This document shows positions 38,870 through 51,354 of a DNA stretch of 64,000 bases, one piece after another; positions within the stretch are counted from its first letter, which is position 1; each line of letters opens with the position of its first letter. The notes beneath the pieces were generated by a model that was given only the letters and a program-made list of their open reading frames with translations, had not been told where the DNA came from and ran no database searches. The position numbers were made by a program, and so were the translations under genes. The DNA lies in contig NZ_SHKK01000001.1 of the NCBI RefSeq assembly GCF_004217135.1, forward strand, positions 248,001 to 312,000, written 5' to 3'. The DNA comes from Micromonospora violae (GTDB lineage: Bacteria > Actinomycetota > Actinomycetes > Mycobacteriales > Micromonosporaceae).

Positions 38870-39862
38870 ATGAGACTGCTGGTGCTGGGCGGTACGGGTT
38901 TCGTGGGCGGCGCGACAGTCATCGAGGCGGTGCGCCGCGGCTGGTCGGTGACGGTGTTCAACCGGGGGCTGCACGGCACGGTGCCGCCCGGCGTGCACCG
39001 GTTGCGGGGTGACCGCACCGCGCCGGACGGCCTGGCGGCGCTGGCCGGCGGCGAGTGGGACGTGGCGGTGGACACCTGGGACGGTGCCCCGCGGGCCGCC
39101 GGCGATGCCGCCCGCGCCCTCGTCAACGCGGTCGGCCACTACGTGTACGTGTCCAGCGGCTCCGTCTACACCGACCACGCCGCCACCGGGTTGCATGAGG
39201 ACTCCCCGGTGGTGGACGCCGACCCGGACGCCGTCGACGGCGACTACCCGCAGCTCAAGGCCGGTGCCGAGCACGCCGTGCGGGGGGTGTTCGGGCAGCG
39301 CGCGCTGATCGCCCGGGCCGGTCTGATCCTCGGCCCGGGTGAGGACATCGGCCGGCTGCCCTGGTGGCTGCGGCGCATCGAGCGCGGCGGGGACGTGCTC
39401 GCCCCCGGGCCGGCCGACCTGCCGGTGCAGTACGTCGACGTCCGCGACCTGGCGGGGTGGATGGTGGACGCGGGCGCCCGGCGGGTGGGCGGCACGGTCA
39501 ACGCGGTCGGCCGTCCGGGGCAGACCACCATGGGCGAGCTGCTCGACGCGTGCGTGGCCGCCACCGGTGCCGACGCCCGGCTGCGCTGGACCGAACCGGC
39601 GACCATCCTCGCCGCCGGCGTGCAGCCCTGGAGCGACCTGCCGATCTGGCTGCCGCGCGGCCACCCCTACCGGGGGTTGCTGGAACGGGACGTGACCCGC
39701 GCGCTGGCCGCCGGGTTGACCTGCCGGCCGGTGACCGAGACCGTCGAGGACACCTGGCGTTGGCTGCGCGAGGTCGGCGCGGTTCCGCCGCGCGCCGGCC
39801 GACCGCTGCACAGCTCGATCGGGCTGGACCCGGCCCGGGAGGCCGCCGTCCTGGCCGCCTGA
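38870..39862 (+). CDS. NAD-dependent epimerase/dehydratase family protein (SDR-e)
   Basis: 330 residues from ATG 38870; GTG 38861 would add three. The Rossmann motif GGTGFVGG (about 6-13) binds NAD(P). The segments VYVSSGSVYTDHA and GDYPQLKAGAE (YPxxK variant, about 125-130) fit an extended SDR related to mRNA-binding or isoflavone-reductase-like proteins such as those close to CSP41 and Rv-type reductases. The substrate is unknown. It lies alone, convergent with the first nitroreductase. Confidence 0.85.
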   Translation: MRLLVLGGTGFVGGATVIEAVRRGWSVTVFNRGLHGTVPPGVHRLRGDRTAPDGLAALAGGEWDVAVDTWDGAPRAAGDAARALVNAVGHYVYVSSGSVYTDHAATGLHEDSPVVDADPDAVDGDYPQLKAGAEHAVRGVFGQRALIARAGLILGPGEDIGRLPWWLRRIERGGDVLAPGPADLPVQYVDVRDLAGWMVDAGARRVGGTVNAVGRPGQTTMGELLDACVAATGADARLRWTEPATILAAGVQPWSDLPIWLPRGHPYRGLLERDVTRALAAGLTCRPVTETVEDTWRWLREVGAVPPRAGRPLHSSIGLDPAREAAVLAA

Positions 39863-39877
39863 GCGTGCCCCGGCGGG

Positions 39878-40852
39878 TCAGGCGGGCACCACCGGCAGGT
39901 CCAGCACCTCGTCGACGTCCCGTCGGGGGGTCGGTCGGCCCGGTTGGCCGTACCCGATCCGCAGCACCATCTGGGGGGTGCCGAACCGGCCCAGTGCCAG
40001 CCGCAGTTGTTCCCGCGCCGAGGGCACCTCGATCGGTTGGGAGAGCATCGACACGCTGAGCCCGGCGTCCGTGGCGGTGAGCAGCAGGCGTTGCAGGGCC
40101 TGCCCGGCGATCACCTGGTCCACGGCGGTGTTGCCGATCGAGCCCAGCACCCCCACCAGGGGTTCCGGCTCGAAGTCCCGCCCCGGTGCGCGGTCGTGCC
40201 CCCCGTAGCCGCGCGCCGGGAGGACGTCCTGTGGCTCGCCCTGCGGGCCGCCGGCCGAGCGGGGCACACCGTCCGGGGCGGACTCCCGGCGCAGCCAGCG
40301 TTCCCGTTCGGCCCGGTACGCGGGGTCGCGCTCCAACACCCGGTGCGCGCTGCGCGCGATCTCCCCGAACGCGGAGACCGCGCTCACCCCGATCAGCAAC
40401 TCCAACCAGCACTGCTCGGCGTGGGCCGCCTCGCCGAGACGCCACCGCGCATCGGCCGGTACCGGGTCTGGCCAGAATGGCAGGCGGTTGCTGAACCGGC
40501 GTGGGATGGCCGCGTACAGGCTCTGCTCGGCGGGGGTGGGTCGGCGCGGAACGTCCGGCACCAGCCGGGCCAGCAGGTCCGGCTGGGCCGGGTCGGGGCG
40601 CAGCCGCACCTGGGCCGGGATGCCGGCGACGGCCAGGGCGATCCGCAGGTTGAACAGGGCCGCGCCGCCGGCGATCCGGACACCCCACCCGCTCGGGTCG
40701 GTCGCCGGCAGCCGGCGGGTCGGGTCGGCCAGCACCTCGATGCCGCCGTCGCGCAGCCGCAGCCGCCACGGTTGGGTGTTGTGCAGCGACGGCGCCCGGA
40801 CCGCGTCCACGGCGGCGGCCCGTAGCTGGGCCGCGGTGTAGCCGATGTCCAT
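39878..40852 (-). CDS. Acg-family nitroreductase-like FMN protein (first)
   Basis: 324 residues. The N-terminal APSLHNTQPWRLR (about 20-32) and two-part nitroreductase fold are those of the Acg family, the DosR-controlled FMN proteins of Mycobacterium tuberculosis. Acg is thought to bind FMN without normal nitroreductase activity, so function here is open. It shares this motif with the second nitroreductase at 43462-44445 (APSVHNTQPWRWR). The ATG at 40852 follows a GGAGAG site. It is divergent from devR with DosR-like boxes between. Confidence 0.88.
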   Translation of the reverse strand: MDIGYTAAQLRAAAVDAVRAPSLHNTQPWRLRLRDGGIEVLADPTRRLPATDPSGWGVRIAGGAALFNLRIALAVAGIPAQVRLRPDPAQPDLLARLVPDVPRRPTPAEQSLYAAIPRRFSNRLPFWPDPVPADARWRLGEAAHAEQCWLELLIGVSAVSAFGEIARSAHRVLERDPAYRAERERWLRRESAPDGVPRSAGGPQGEPQDVLPARGYGGHDRAPGRDFEPEPLVGVLGSIGNTAVDQVIAGQALQRLLLTATDAGLSVSMLSQPIEVPSAREQLRLALGRFGTPQMVLRIGYGQPGRPTPRRDVDEVLDLPVVPA

Positions 40853-40935
40853 GGTGGTGCTCCTCTCCCGCTGGGCTGGCCGTCGGGCGGTGGCCGGCGT
40901 ACCTTCACGGTCCGTCGTGCGGGGATGGCTGGGCA

Positions 40936-40949
40936 GGGCCGGAGGTCCC
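40936..40949. promoter_or_regulatory. DosR/DevR-like box 1
   Basis: GGGCCGGAGGTCCC has the GGGnC-N4-GnCCC symmetry of DosR sites. The same 14-mer recurs at 44536-44549. A degenerate third copy (GGGTC-N4-GCCC) lies between this box and the next, centred 22 bp away. Confidence 0.7.
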
Positions 40950-40989
40950 GACCGGTCGGGTCCGAGGCCCGCCCGTTGCCGTGCCGGTC

Positions 40990-41003
40990 GGGACCTTCGG
41001 CCC
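40990..41003. promoter_or_regulatory. DosR/DevR-like box 2
   Basis: GGGACCTTCGGCCC fits GGGnC-N4-GnCCC and is centred 54 bp from box 1, 35 bp before the devR start. Boxes 1 and 2 together lie between divergent genes and could serve both. Confidence 0.7.
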
Positions 41004-41038
41004 GTGCGCTGCGCCGCCGGCAGCGGTAGAAACGAGAG

Positions 41039-41677
41039 ATGATCCGTGTGTTCCTCCTCGACGACCATGAGGTCGTCCGCCGTGGCCTGGCCGACCTGTT
41101 GCAGAGCAGCGGCGACATCGAGGTGGTCGGCGATTCCGGCTCGGCGCAGGAAGCGGCCCGCCGCATCCCGGCGTTGCGGCCCGACGTGGCGATCCTCGAC
41201 GCACGGCTGCCCGATGGCAACGGCATCGACGTGTGCCGTGACGTGCGCGCCGTCGACTCGTCCATCAAAGGGCTGATCCTCACCTCGTACGAGGACGACG
41301 AGGCGCTGTTCGCGGCGATCATGGCGGGTGCCTCCGGGTACGTGCTCAAGCAGATCCGTGGCACCGACCTGGTCGATGCGGTGCGCCGCGTCGCGGCCGG
41401 GCAGTCGCTGCTCGATCCGGCGATCACCGCCCGGGTGCTGGAGCGCATCCGCAACGGGGTCGAGCAGCCGCGCGAGCTGAAGTCGCTGACCGAGCAGGAG
41501 CGGCGGATCCTGGAGTACGTGGCCGAGGGCCTGACCAACCGGGAGATCGCCGGGCGGATGTTCCTGGCGGAGAAGACGGTGAAGAACTACGTCTCCAGCG
41601 TGCTGGCGAAGCTGGGCCTGGAGCGCCGTACGCAGGCCGCCGTGCTGGCCACGCGGCTGCTCGGTAAGACTCCCTGA
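41039..41677 (+). CDS. devR: DevR/DosR-type NarL-family response regulator
   Basis: 212 residues. The receiver (about 1-120) has LLDDHE and the phospho-acceptor Asp in AILDARLP (about residue 54), and the Lys in YVLKQI. The LuxR HTH (about 150-205) reads TNREIAGRMFLAEKTVKNYVSSVLAKL, which keeps the Lys/Asn recognition residues of mycobacterial DosR (KTVKN). It should activate hypoxia/redox genes at the DosR-like boxes nearby. Unlike in mycobacteria, it is convergent with its kinase gene (16 bp between stops), not in one operon. Confidence 0.92.
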   Translation: MIRVFLLDDHEVVRRGLADLLQSSGDIEVVGDSGSAQEAARRIPALRPDVAILDARLPDGNGIDVCRDVRAVDSSIKGLILTSYEDDEALFAAIMAGASGYVLKQIRGTDLVDAVRRVAAGQSLLDPAITARVLERIRNGVEQPRELKSLTEQERRILEYVAEGLTNREIAGRMFLAEKTVKNYVSSVLAKLGLERRTQAAVLATRLLGKTP

Positions 41678-41693
41678 GCCGGGTCGCCGGGAG

Positions 41694-44445
<2,752 letters not shown>

Positions 44446-44535
44446 TGTCACGACCCTTCCGTCTCTGCTCGTCGTGCGCGTCACCGTGTCGGGGGGTTGC
44501 CACCCCATCCTGTGCCATCCGGTGCGCGCCCGCAG

Positions 44536-44549
44536 GGGCCGGAGGTCCC
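44536..44549. promoter_or_regulatory. DosR/DevR-like box 3
   Basis: GGGCCGGAGGTCCC, identical to the 14-mer at 40936-40949, with matching outer bases CA and CGA. It lies upstream of the second nitroreductase. Confidence 0.75.
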
Positions 44550-44579
44550 GACTCCGCCGGGCCGTACGCCCGGTACAGG

Positions 44580-45425
44580 TCAGCGTTCGCGGACCACCGC
44601 GACGGGGCAGTCGGCGTGTTGGATGAGCTGTTGGCTGACCGAGCCGAGCAGCATGCCGGCCAGCCCGCCCCGGCCCCGACTGCCGACCACGACCAGCCGC
44701 GCGGCCCGGCTCGCTTCGATCAGCATCGCCGCCGGGCTGGTCGGCATCAGGTCGACGGTCACCGCCAGCTGGGGGAACGTCCGCCGCCACGGCTCCAGCG
44801 CCTGCTCCACGGCGGCCCGCTCGTCGGGCACCCCGGCCGCCCCGCCGGGGCCGGCCGTCCAGGCGTGCAGGACGCGCAGCGGCAGCTGCCGCTGCGCCGC
44901 CCGTTCGGCCGCGAAGCCGAGCGCCACCAGTGCGGGTTCCGAGCCGTCCACACCGACCACCACCGGGTCGGCCGACCCGTGGGCCGCTCCGTCCCGGACC
45001 ACCACGACCGGGCAGTGGGCGTGCGCGCTGACCGACACCGCCGTCGACCCGACCAGCAGACCACCGAACCCGCCGTGGCCCCGGCTGCCGAGCACCAGCA
45101 GCCCGGCCTCGGCGGAGCGTTCCTGCAACACCAGCGCGGGCGGCCCGTCGTACACCTCGCCGGTGATCGTTATTCCGGGGTTGGCCGTGGCGGCGTCCGC
45201 GGCGGCCTTGCGGACCAGGTCGTCGACCTGCTGGCGAGCGGTGTCGTCGGGCCACACGCCGGGTGCCACGCCGGGGCCGACCCAGCCGGCCACGGTCAGC
45301 CATTCGAAGACGTACGCCAGCCGCACCGGCTGACCGCTGTGCCGCGCCTCCTCCACGGCCCAGTTCAGGGCCACCGAGGCGTCGGTGGAACCGTCGTAGC
45401 CGACCAGGATCTCCGCATCGCGCAC
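44580..45425 (-). CDS. Tandem universal stress protein (first)
   Basis: 281 residues with two UspA domains (about 3-140 and 150-280). Each ends in the nucleotide-binding pattern GSRGHGGFGGLLVGSTAVSV or GSRGRGGLAGMLLGSVSQQL, so both halves should bind ATP. The order and duplication are those of DosR-controlled stress proteins such as Rv2623. GTG 45425 follows AAGGAGG by 8 nt. It lies 11 bp after phosphoketolase and may be translated from the same message. Confidence 0.92.
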   Translation of the reverse strand: MRDAEILVGYDGSTDASVALNWAVEEARHSGQPVRLAYVFEWLTVAGWVGPGVAPGVWPDDTARQQVDDLVRKAAADAATANPGITITGEVYDGPPALVLQERSAEAGLLVLGSRGHGGFGGLLVGSTAVSVSAHAHCPVVVVRDGAAHGSADPVVVGVDGSEPALVALGFAAERAAQRQLPLRVLHAWTAGPGGAAGVPDERAAVEQALEPWRRTFPQLAVTVDLMPTSPAAMLIEASRAARLVVVGSRGRGGLAGMLLGSVSQQLIQHADCPVAVVRER

Positions 45426-45436
45426 GTCGTCCTCCT

Positions 45437-47833
45437 TCAGGGGGTGGTCGGGTCGGTTTCCCGGACCCAGCGCCACTCGGCGACCTGGGGGTCGTCCTCG
45501 CCGTACTGGCGGGTGTAGTCGCGGGCCGCCTGCCGGGCGTCGACCATCCGTTGGCGCAGGTGCGCGGCGCGGGCGGCCAGCCCGGGCACCCGGTCGATGA
45601 CATCGATGACCAGGTGGAAGCGGTCCAGGTCGTTGAGCATCACCATGTCGAACGGGGTGGTGGTGGTGCCCTCCTCCTTGTAACCGCGCACGTGCAGGTT
45701 CTCGTGGTTGGTGCGGCGGTAGGTGAGCCGGTGGATCAGCCACGGATAACCGTGGTACGCGAAGATGATCGGCCGGTGCTCGGTGAAGATGGTGTCGAAC
45801 TCCCTGTCGGTCAGGCCGTGCGGGTGCTCGGTGTCCGGTTGGAGTCGCATCAGGTCGACGATGTTGACCAGGCGCACCTTCAACTCCGGAAGGTGCTGGC
45901 GCAGCAGCTCCGCGGCGGCCAACGTTTCCAGGGTGGGCACGTCTCCGCAGCAGGCGAGCACCACGTCGGGCTCGGTGCCGCCGTCGTTGCTGGCCCACTC
46001 CCAGATGCCCAGGCCACGCCGGGTGTGCTGGATCGCCTCCGTCATCGTCAGCCAGTTCGGCGCCGCCTGCTTACCGGCCACCACCACGTTGATGTAGTGC
46101 CGGCTGCGCAGGCAGTGGTCCATGGTGGCGAGCAGCGTGTTCGCGTCCGGCGGCAGGTAGACCCGCACCACCTCGGCCTTCTTGTTGACGACGTGGTCGA
46201 TGAAGCCCGGATCCTGGTGGGAGAAGCCGTTGTGGTCCTGCCGCCAGACGTGGCTGGAGAGCAGGTAGTTCAGCGAGGCGATCGGCTGGCGCCAGGGGAT
46301 GGCCCGGGTCACCTTCAGCCACTTGGCGTGCTGGTTGAGCATCGAGTCGACGATGTGGATGAACGCCTCGTAGCTGGTGAACACGCCGTGCCGGCCGGTC
46401 AGCAGGTAGCCCTCCAGCCAGCCCTGGCACAGGTGCTCGGAGAGCACCTCCATGACCCGGCCGTCGGGGGAGAGGTGGTCGTCGCCGGGCACGGTGGCGG
46501 CCACCCAGGCTCGGTCGGTCACCTCGAACGCGGCGCCCAGCCGGTTGGAGGCGACCTCGTCCGGCCCGAACAGCCGGAACGTCTGCGGGTTGGCGCTGAT
46601 GACGTCGCGGATCCACGGGCCGAGCACCCCGGTCGCGCCGGCGATCGGCGTACCCGGTTCGGGAACCTCCACCCCGTAGTCGCGGAAGTCCGGCAGGGCC
46701 AGGTCGCGCAGCACCACGCCGCCGTTGGTGACCGGGTTGGCGCTCATCCGCCGATCACCGTGCGGCGGCAGGTCGAGGAGTTCGCGCACCGGGGCGCCGG
46801 TGGCGTCGAACAGTTCCTCCGGCCGGTAGCTGCGCAGCCAGTGCTCCAACTCGGCCAGGTGCGCCGGGTTGTCGCGGACGCCCGACAGCGGCACCTGGTG
46901 GGCGCGGTAGGTGCCCTCCACCTGGGAGCCGTCGACCTCGCGCGGGCCGGTCCAGCCCTTCGGCGTGCGCAGAATGATCATCGGCCAGCGGGGACGTTCG
47001 ACGACTCCGCCGGAGCGGGCCCGCCGTTGGATCTCGGCGATCTCGTCCAGCACGCGGTCCAGCGTCGCGGCGAAGGTCCGGTGCACCTGGGCGGGTTCGT
47101 CGCCGGCCACCACGTACGGCTGGTAGCCCGATCCGCGCAGGAGGTCGAGCAGGTCGGCCTCGGGGATCCGGGACAGCACGGTCGGGTTGGCGATCTTGTA
47201 GCCGTTGAGGTGCAGGATGGGCAGCACCGCGCCGTCGCGCGCCGGGTTGAGGAACACGTCAGAGAGCCAACTTCCGGCCAGCGGCCCGGTCTCCGCCTCG
47301 CCGTCGCCGATCACGCAGGCCACCAGCAGGTCCGGGTGGTCGAACGCGGCCCCGTAGGCGTGGCTCAACGCGTACCCCAGCTCGCCGCCCTCGTGGATCG
47401 AACCCGGCACGTCCGCGGCCACATGGCTGGGGATGCCGCCCGGGAAGGAGAACTGGCGAAAGAGCCGGGACATCCCGACCTCGTCGCGCGCCACGTCGTG
47501 GTAGCGCTCCGACCAGGTGCCCTCCAGCCAGGTGTTGGCCACGATGGCCGGGCCGCCGTGGCCGGGGCCGGTGACCAGCATGGCGTTGAGGTCGCGCGCC
47601 ACGATCACCCGGTTGAGGTGGGCGTAGACCAGGTTGAGGCCGGGGCTGGTGCCCCAGTGCCCGAGCAGGCGAGGTTTGATGTCGTCGGGGGTCAGCGGCT
47701 CCCGCAGCAGCGGATTGTCCAGCAGGTAGATCTGCCCGACGGTGAGGTAGTTCGCGGCGCGCCAGTAGGCGTCCAGCCGGCGCAACTCGTCGTCGGTGAG
47801 GGCGCGGTGCACGTCGAGAGCGGTGTCCATCAT
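45437..47833 (-). CDS. xfp: Xylulose-5-phosphate/fructose-6-phosphate phosphoketolase
   Basis: 798 residues. A thiamine-diphosphate enzyme that splits xylulose-5-phosphate or fructose-6-phosphate with phosphate to give acetyl phosphate. The family markers are the N-terminal [15 protein letters not shown], the [14 protein letters not shown] thiamine site (about 185-198), [16 protein letters not shown] and [14 protein letters not shown]. Starts at ATG 47833 or the next ATG. It makes acetyl phosphate, hence ATP, without respiration, which suits a low-oxygen response. A DosR-like sequence lies 68-81 bp upstream. Confidence 0.95.
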   Translation of the reverse strand: MMDTALDVHRALTDDELRRLDAYWRAANYLTVGQIYLLDNPLLREPLTPDDIKPRLLGHWGTSPGLNLVYAHLNRVIVARDLNAMLVTGPGHGGPAIVANTWLEGTWSERYHDVARDEVGMSRLFRQFSFPGGIPSHVAADVPGSIHEGGELGYALSHAYGAAFDHPDLLVACVIGDGEAETGPLAGSWLSDVFLNPARDGAVLPILHLNGYKIANPTVLSRIPEADLLDLLRGSGYQPYVVAGDEPAQVHRTFAATLDRVLDEIAEIQRRARSGGVVERPRWPMIILRTPKGWTGPREVDGSQVEGTYRAHQVPLSGVRDNPAHLAELEHWLRSYRPEELFDATGAPVRELLDLPPHGDRRMSANPVTNGGVVLRDLALPDFRDYGVEVPEPGTPIAGATGVLGPWIRDVISANPQTFRLFGPDEVASNRLGAAFEVTDRAWVAATVPGDDHLSPDGRVMEVLSEHLCQGWLEGYLLTGRHGVFTSYEAFIHIVDSMLNQHAKWLKVTRAIPWRQPIASLNYLLSSHVWRQDHNGFSHQDPGFIDHVVNKKAEVVRVYLPPDANTLLATMDHCLRSRHYINVVVAGKQAAPNWLTMTEAIQHTRRGLGIWEWASNDGGTEPDVVLACCGDVPTLETLAAAELLRQHLPELKVRLVNIVDLMRLQPDTEHPHGLTDREFDTIFTEHRPIIFAYHGYPWLIHRLTYRRTNHENLHVRGYKEEGTTTTPFDMVMLNDLDRFHLVIDVIDRVPGLAARAAHLRQRMVDARQAARDYTRQYGEDDPQVAEWRWVRETDPTTP

Positions 47834-47897
47834 GCTGCCTCTCGCGGGTAGGAGTGGGGCGTCCGGCGTCCAGCCTGGCGGCCGCGGACGCCCCGGG

Positions 47898-48758
47898 TCA
47901 GGGCCGTTGGTCCCCGGCCGGGCGGGCACCAGGCCCGGTCAGCGGCGCCTGGGCCAGGCCGCGGACGACGAACACCGGGGCCGGGGAGTGGTAGAGCAGG
48001 GACTGGGCGACCGCGCCCAGCATGGCCCGGCCCGGTTCGTCACCACGCGCGGCGACCAGCACCGCCTGCGCGCTGCGGGACGTCTCGATCAGCACCTCGG
48101 CGGGGTCACCGCGGACCACCCGACCCTCGGTCGGCACCGCGCTGTGCCGGCCGGTGTGCCGGGCCAGCGCTTCGGTGAGCTGCTCGGTGACCGCGTCGGC
48201 GTCCTCGTCGTACTCCACCACCCGCAGCGCCAGCAGGCGGGCGTCCCGGCGGGCCGCGCACTCCGCCGCCCACTGCAGAGCGAGGTGTGAGCTGGGCGAA
48301 CCGTCCACGCCCACCAGCACCGGGCCCTGCGGCGGGGGCTCACGCCGGACCACCATCAGGGGGCAACCGGCCCGGGCGGCCAACTGCACGGCGGTCGTCT
48401 CGGCCGGAATGCACTGGCCGCTGCCCGCCATGCCGCTGTCGCCGACGGCCAGCAGGAAAGTGACCTCCGAGCGGCGGATGAGGGTGGGGAGCAGGGCGCT
48501 CTCGACGATCTCGCTGCGGACGGTCAGCCCTGGCTCGGTCGCGTGGGCGAGCTGGGCGGCGCGGCTGATCAGCTCCTCGGCCTGGTCGCGGGGCGCGGCG
48601 ACGGTGTCCGCGGCGAAGGCCGTGTGCCAGTCGAAGGTGTGCAGCAGGTGCAGTGGCCGGCCGTGTCCGGCGGCCTCCTGAGCGGCCTGTTCGACGACCG
48701 GAAGGTCGAGTTCCGACCCGAGGCCGACCAGCACCGCGGCGTCGGCGGGTGCGGCCAT
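47898..48758 (-). CDS. Tandem universal stress protein (second)
   Basis: 286 residues with two UspA-like domains (about 8-150 and 155-275). The first half has lost the GxxGxG loop ([14 protein letters not shown] instead), the second keeps a weaker [20 protein letters not shown]. It may therefore bind one nucleotide. GGGAGG lies just before the ATG, next to a CCGGGCG hairpin (48772-48788) in the presumed leader. It is upstream of and co-oriented with xfp, so the three genes may form a USP-xfp-USP unit. Confidence 0.88.
   Translation of the reverse strand: MAAPADAAVLVGLGSELDLPVVEQAAQEAAGHGRPLHLLHTFDWHTAFAADTVAAPRDQAEELISRAAQLAHATEPGLTVRSEIVESALLPTLIRRSEVTFLLAVGDSGMAGSGQCIPAETTAVQLAARAGCPLMVVRREPPPQGPVLVGVDGSPSSHLALQWAAECAARRDARLLALRVVEYDEDADAVTEQLTEALARHTGRHSAVPTEGRVVRGDPAEVLIETSRSAQAVLVAARGDEPGRAMLGAVAQSLLYHSPAPVFVVRGLAQAPLTGPGARPAGDQRP
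47901..47914. promoter_or_regulatory. DosR/DevR-like box 4 (overlaps a gene end)
   Basis: GGGCCGTTGGTCCC fits the GGGnC-N4-GnCCC pattern and lies 68-81 bp before the phosphoketolase start. It also codes for the last residues of the second universal stress protein, so chance agreement is more possible than for boxes 1 and 3. Confidence 0.5.
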
Positions 48759-48860
48759 CCGATATCACCTCCCGGGCGTCGCGCCCGGCACGACCAAGCT
48801 GTCCCTGACCGAGGGTAGTCGGATGGGCGCGGTGGCGGGCGGGATCGGGTGGCTCGGCGG

Positions 48861-50624
48861 TCAGGTCGGTGCGGACCGGAATGTGTCCACGACCGGACGC
48901 CGGGTGGCAATCATCGCGGGGATGGCGGTGAGCGCGGCGATGGCGAGCAGGACTCCGAGCGCGGTGGCGAGCAGTGAGGAGTGGGGTGGGTACTGGACCT
49001 CGCCGGTGCTGACGAACGTAACAAGCCCGATGCCGGCCGGGATGCCCGCGGCGACGCCGGGTACGGCGGGAAGCAGTTGCGCTACCGCCAGGCCCAGACC
49101 GGCCTGCGCGGGCGTCGCCCCGAGCGTCCGCGCGACGGCCAGTGGCTGCCGGGCGTCGAGGACTGCGGTCCAGGTGCTCACGACGGCGTTGATGAGCGCA
49201 AGGACGCAGAGTACGACGGTGAGCACGAGCGTGGCCTGCTCGCCCCGTTCCACCCGGGGATTGGCGAGTTCGGTGTAGCCGAGGTCGAAGCGCACCGCCT
49301 GGGAGTTGACCATGAGAATGCCGACGAGGGTGGTCGTGGTGATCAGGGTGTTCACGGTGACCAGCCGGGCGCGGCGCGGCCGGCGCGCGTTGATACGCAC
49401 CCCGATCAGCAGGGCGGTGGGCAGCCGCCGCGACAGCCAGATGCGCCACCGCCGGCGACGCGGTGGCGTGGCGGTGTCGGCAAGCGCGTGAACGGTGCTG
49501 GTGGCGGCGGCGCGCAACACCGGCACCAGAGTCGCCGCCACAGCGATCGCGAGGGCAAGGACCGTGACGGCGACCACCATGCGCAGCGCAGGTGGCTGGG
49601 CGTTGACGGAGCCGATGAGTCCGGCGCTGGGGCGGATCAGCGCGGGTGCGGCGAGCCAGCCTGTGACCAGGCCCGTCGCGGCGGCGGCAAGCCCGATCGC
49701 GAGGTACTCGGCGAGGTGGACGGCGGCGATCATGGCTGGTCCGGCGCCGACGGCTTTGAGCAGTCCCACTCGGCGACGCTGGCCGATGATCCGGCCCGCG
49801 ACGATGCCGGCGACGCCGGCCAGCGCAAGGCCGTTGAGCAGCCAGCTGCCGACGAGCAGAGCGATCTGCGCGTCGCTGTACAGCCGACCGTTGAGGTAGC
49901 TGATCGCCTGCCAGGTGGTGAGTTGGTCGCCGATGGGGTACGTGCTGCTGGCTGCCGGGTCGGCGAGTTTGAGGTTGAGGGTGTACGACAGCGGTTGGCC
50001 GCCCGCGAGCGTGGCGATGTCGCTGTGGTCGACCCAGACCAGGCCGCCGCGCTCGACCAGGACGCTGCCGGGGTAGTGCCACCCGGCGTAGGGGTACGTC
50101 GCTCTCGCGGCGGTGACCGCGGTCCCGATCACGCGCAACAGATGGCCGCCGATGTCGACCGTGTCGCCGGTGCGGATGCCGAGGGCGTCGGCGAAGGCGC
50201 GCTCGACGACCACGCCGCCTGGGCGTACCCAGGTGCCGTCGGTCACGGCGGGTCGGTCGATCGACGCGGGTGTGGTGTCCCGGCCCGCTACCACGGTGTG
50301 CGCGGACTTGCCGCGGGCTGTCATCGTCAGGTAGGCGATCGGGAAGGGGCCGCTGTGATCGGTGACGCCGGCCCCGGTGGTCAGCGATGCGAGCTCGTCC
50401 AGTGCGGCCTGGCCGGTCACCCGGGGTGTCACGATCACGTCTGGGCCGGCGGTGGCGGTCCGGGTCTGCTGGTACGGCCGGTCGGCGACTTCGTTGAGGC
50501 TGAGGCCGATGGTCAGTGTGGCGGTGGCGGCCGTGATTGCGGTCAGGAGCAGGATGGTTTCGGTTCGGCGGCGGCGCAGGTCCCGCATCAGCAGCCGGCA
50601 GACGAGCAGGAGGCGGCCGGCCAT
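48861..50624 (-). CDS. FtsX-type ABC transporter permease
   Basis: 587 residues from ATG 50624, 1 bp after the ATPase stop. One membrane helix (about 22-42), an external domain of about 210 residues, and membrane groups near 255-390 and 440-580. The coupling motifs GQRRRVGLLKAVGAGPAMIAA and LAVARTLGATPAQAGL (two FtsX units) contact the ATPase. It forms an exporter or efflux pump with the upstream ATPase. Co-transcription with the PadR gene suggests drug- or metabolite-inducible expression. Confidence 0.88.
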   Translation of the reverse strand: MAGRLLLVCRLLMRDLRRRRTETILLLTAITAATATLTIGLSLNEVADRPYQQTRTATAGPDVIVTPRVTGQAALDELASLTTGAGVTDHSGPFPIAYLTMTARGKSAHTVVAGRDTTPASIDRPAVTDGTWVRPGGVVVERAFADALGIRTGDTVDIGGHLLRVIGTAVTAARATYPYAGWHYPGSVLVERGGLVWVDHSDIATLAGGQPLSYTLNLKLADPAASSTYPIGDQLTTWQAISYLNGRLYSDAQIALLVGSWLLNGLALAGVAGIVAGRIIGQRRRVGLLKAVGAGPAMIAAVHLAEYLAIGLAAAATGLVTGWLAAPALIRPSAGLIGSVNAQPPALRMVVAVTVLALAIAVAATLVPVLRAAATSTVHALADTATPPRRRRWRIWLSRRLPTALLIGVRINARRPRRARLVTVNTLITTTTLVGILMVNSQAVRFDLGYTELANPRVERGEQATLVLTVVLCVLALINAVVSTWTAVLDARQPLAVARTLGATPAQAGLGLAVAQLLPAVPGVAAGIPAGIGLVTFVSTGEVQYPPHSSLLATALGVLLAIAALTAIPAMIATRRPVVDTFRSAPT

Positions 50625-50625
50625 G

Positions 50626-51354
50626 TCAGCGCCGCCCGTCGTAGAGGGTGCCGGTGGTGGCGCTGGCAAGCCGGTTGTCGTCGACGAACGCGCCGTCACG
50701 CATGGCGATCACCCGGTCGGCGACCGCCGCGATGCGGGGGTCGTGGGTAACCACCACGAGGGTCTGTCCTGCGGTTCGCAGCTCCTCGAACAGCCGCAGC
50801 ACGTCCAGGGTGGCGGCGCTGTCCAGGTTGCCGGTGGGTTCGTCAGCCAGGACGACCAGCGGCTCGTTGCTCAATGCGCGGGCGATGGCGACCCGCTGGC
50901 GCTGGCCACCCGACAGCGCCGAGGGCAGGTGCCTGGCGCGGTCGGCCAGCCCCACCCGGTCCAGCAGGTACATCGCCCGCTTGCGGGCCCGCCCCGGTGA
51001 CTGGCCGGCCAGCAGCGCGGCCAGCTCCACATTCTCCACCGCGGTGAGTTCGTCCATGAGTTGGAACGACTGGAAGACGAACCCGAGGTTGTCACGCCGC
51101 AGCCGGGCCAGGGCGCGTTCGCTCATCGTGTCGATCCGACGGTCGGCGAGCCACACCTGCCCGTCGGTCGGCCGTTGCAGCCCGCCGAGCAGGTACAGCA
51201 GGGTGGACTTGCCGCAGCCGCTGGGCCCCATCACCGCCAGCGACTGTCCGGCCGGCACGTTCAGGTCGACCTGGTCGACCGCCCGGACCAGCGCGCGCTC
51301 ACCGCCGTACAGCATGCTCAGCCCACGCGCCTGCAACACCGTCGACCCGGTCAC
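50626..51354 (-). CDS. MacB/LolD-type ABC transporter ATPase
   Basis: 242 residues. Walker A GPSGCGKST (about 43-51), VFQSFQL, signature LSGGQRQRVAIARAL, Walker B VVLADEPTGNLD and VVTHD are complete. GTG 51354 overlaps the PadR stop as GTGA. It should energise the FtsX-type permease encoded 1 bp downstream. Sequence is distinct from the ATPases at 35827-37478, so it is a separate system. Confidence 0.93.
   Translation of the reverse strand: MTGSTVLQARGLSMLYGGERALVRAVDQVDLNVPAGQSLAVMGPSGCGKSTLLYLLGGLQRPTDGQVWLADRRIDTMSERALARLRRDNLGFVFQSFQLMDELTAVENVELAALLAGQSPGRARKRAMYLLDRVGLADRARHLPSALSGGQRQRVAIARALSNEPLVVLADEPTGNLDSAATLDVLRLFEELRTAGQTLVVVTHDPRIAAVADRVIAMRDGAFVDDNRLASATTGTLYDGRR

Noticed and set aside
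45263..47851. 862-codon plus-strand frame
   Set aside because: Antisense to phosphoketolase, whose conserved sequence is complete; the antisense product is Val/Gly/His-rich without motifs.
48792..48805. Possible DosR box before the second universal stress protein
   Set aside because: Only the GTCCC half agrees; the other half has one match in five.
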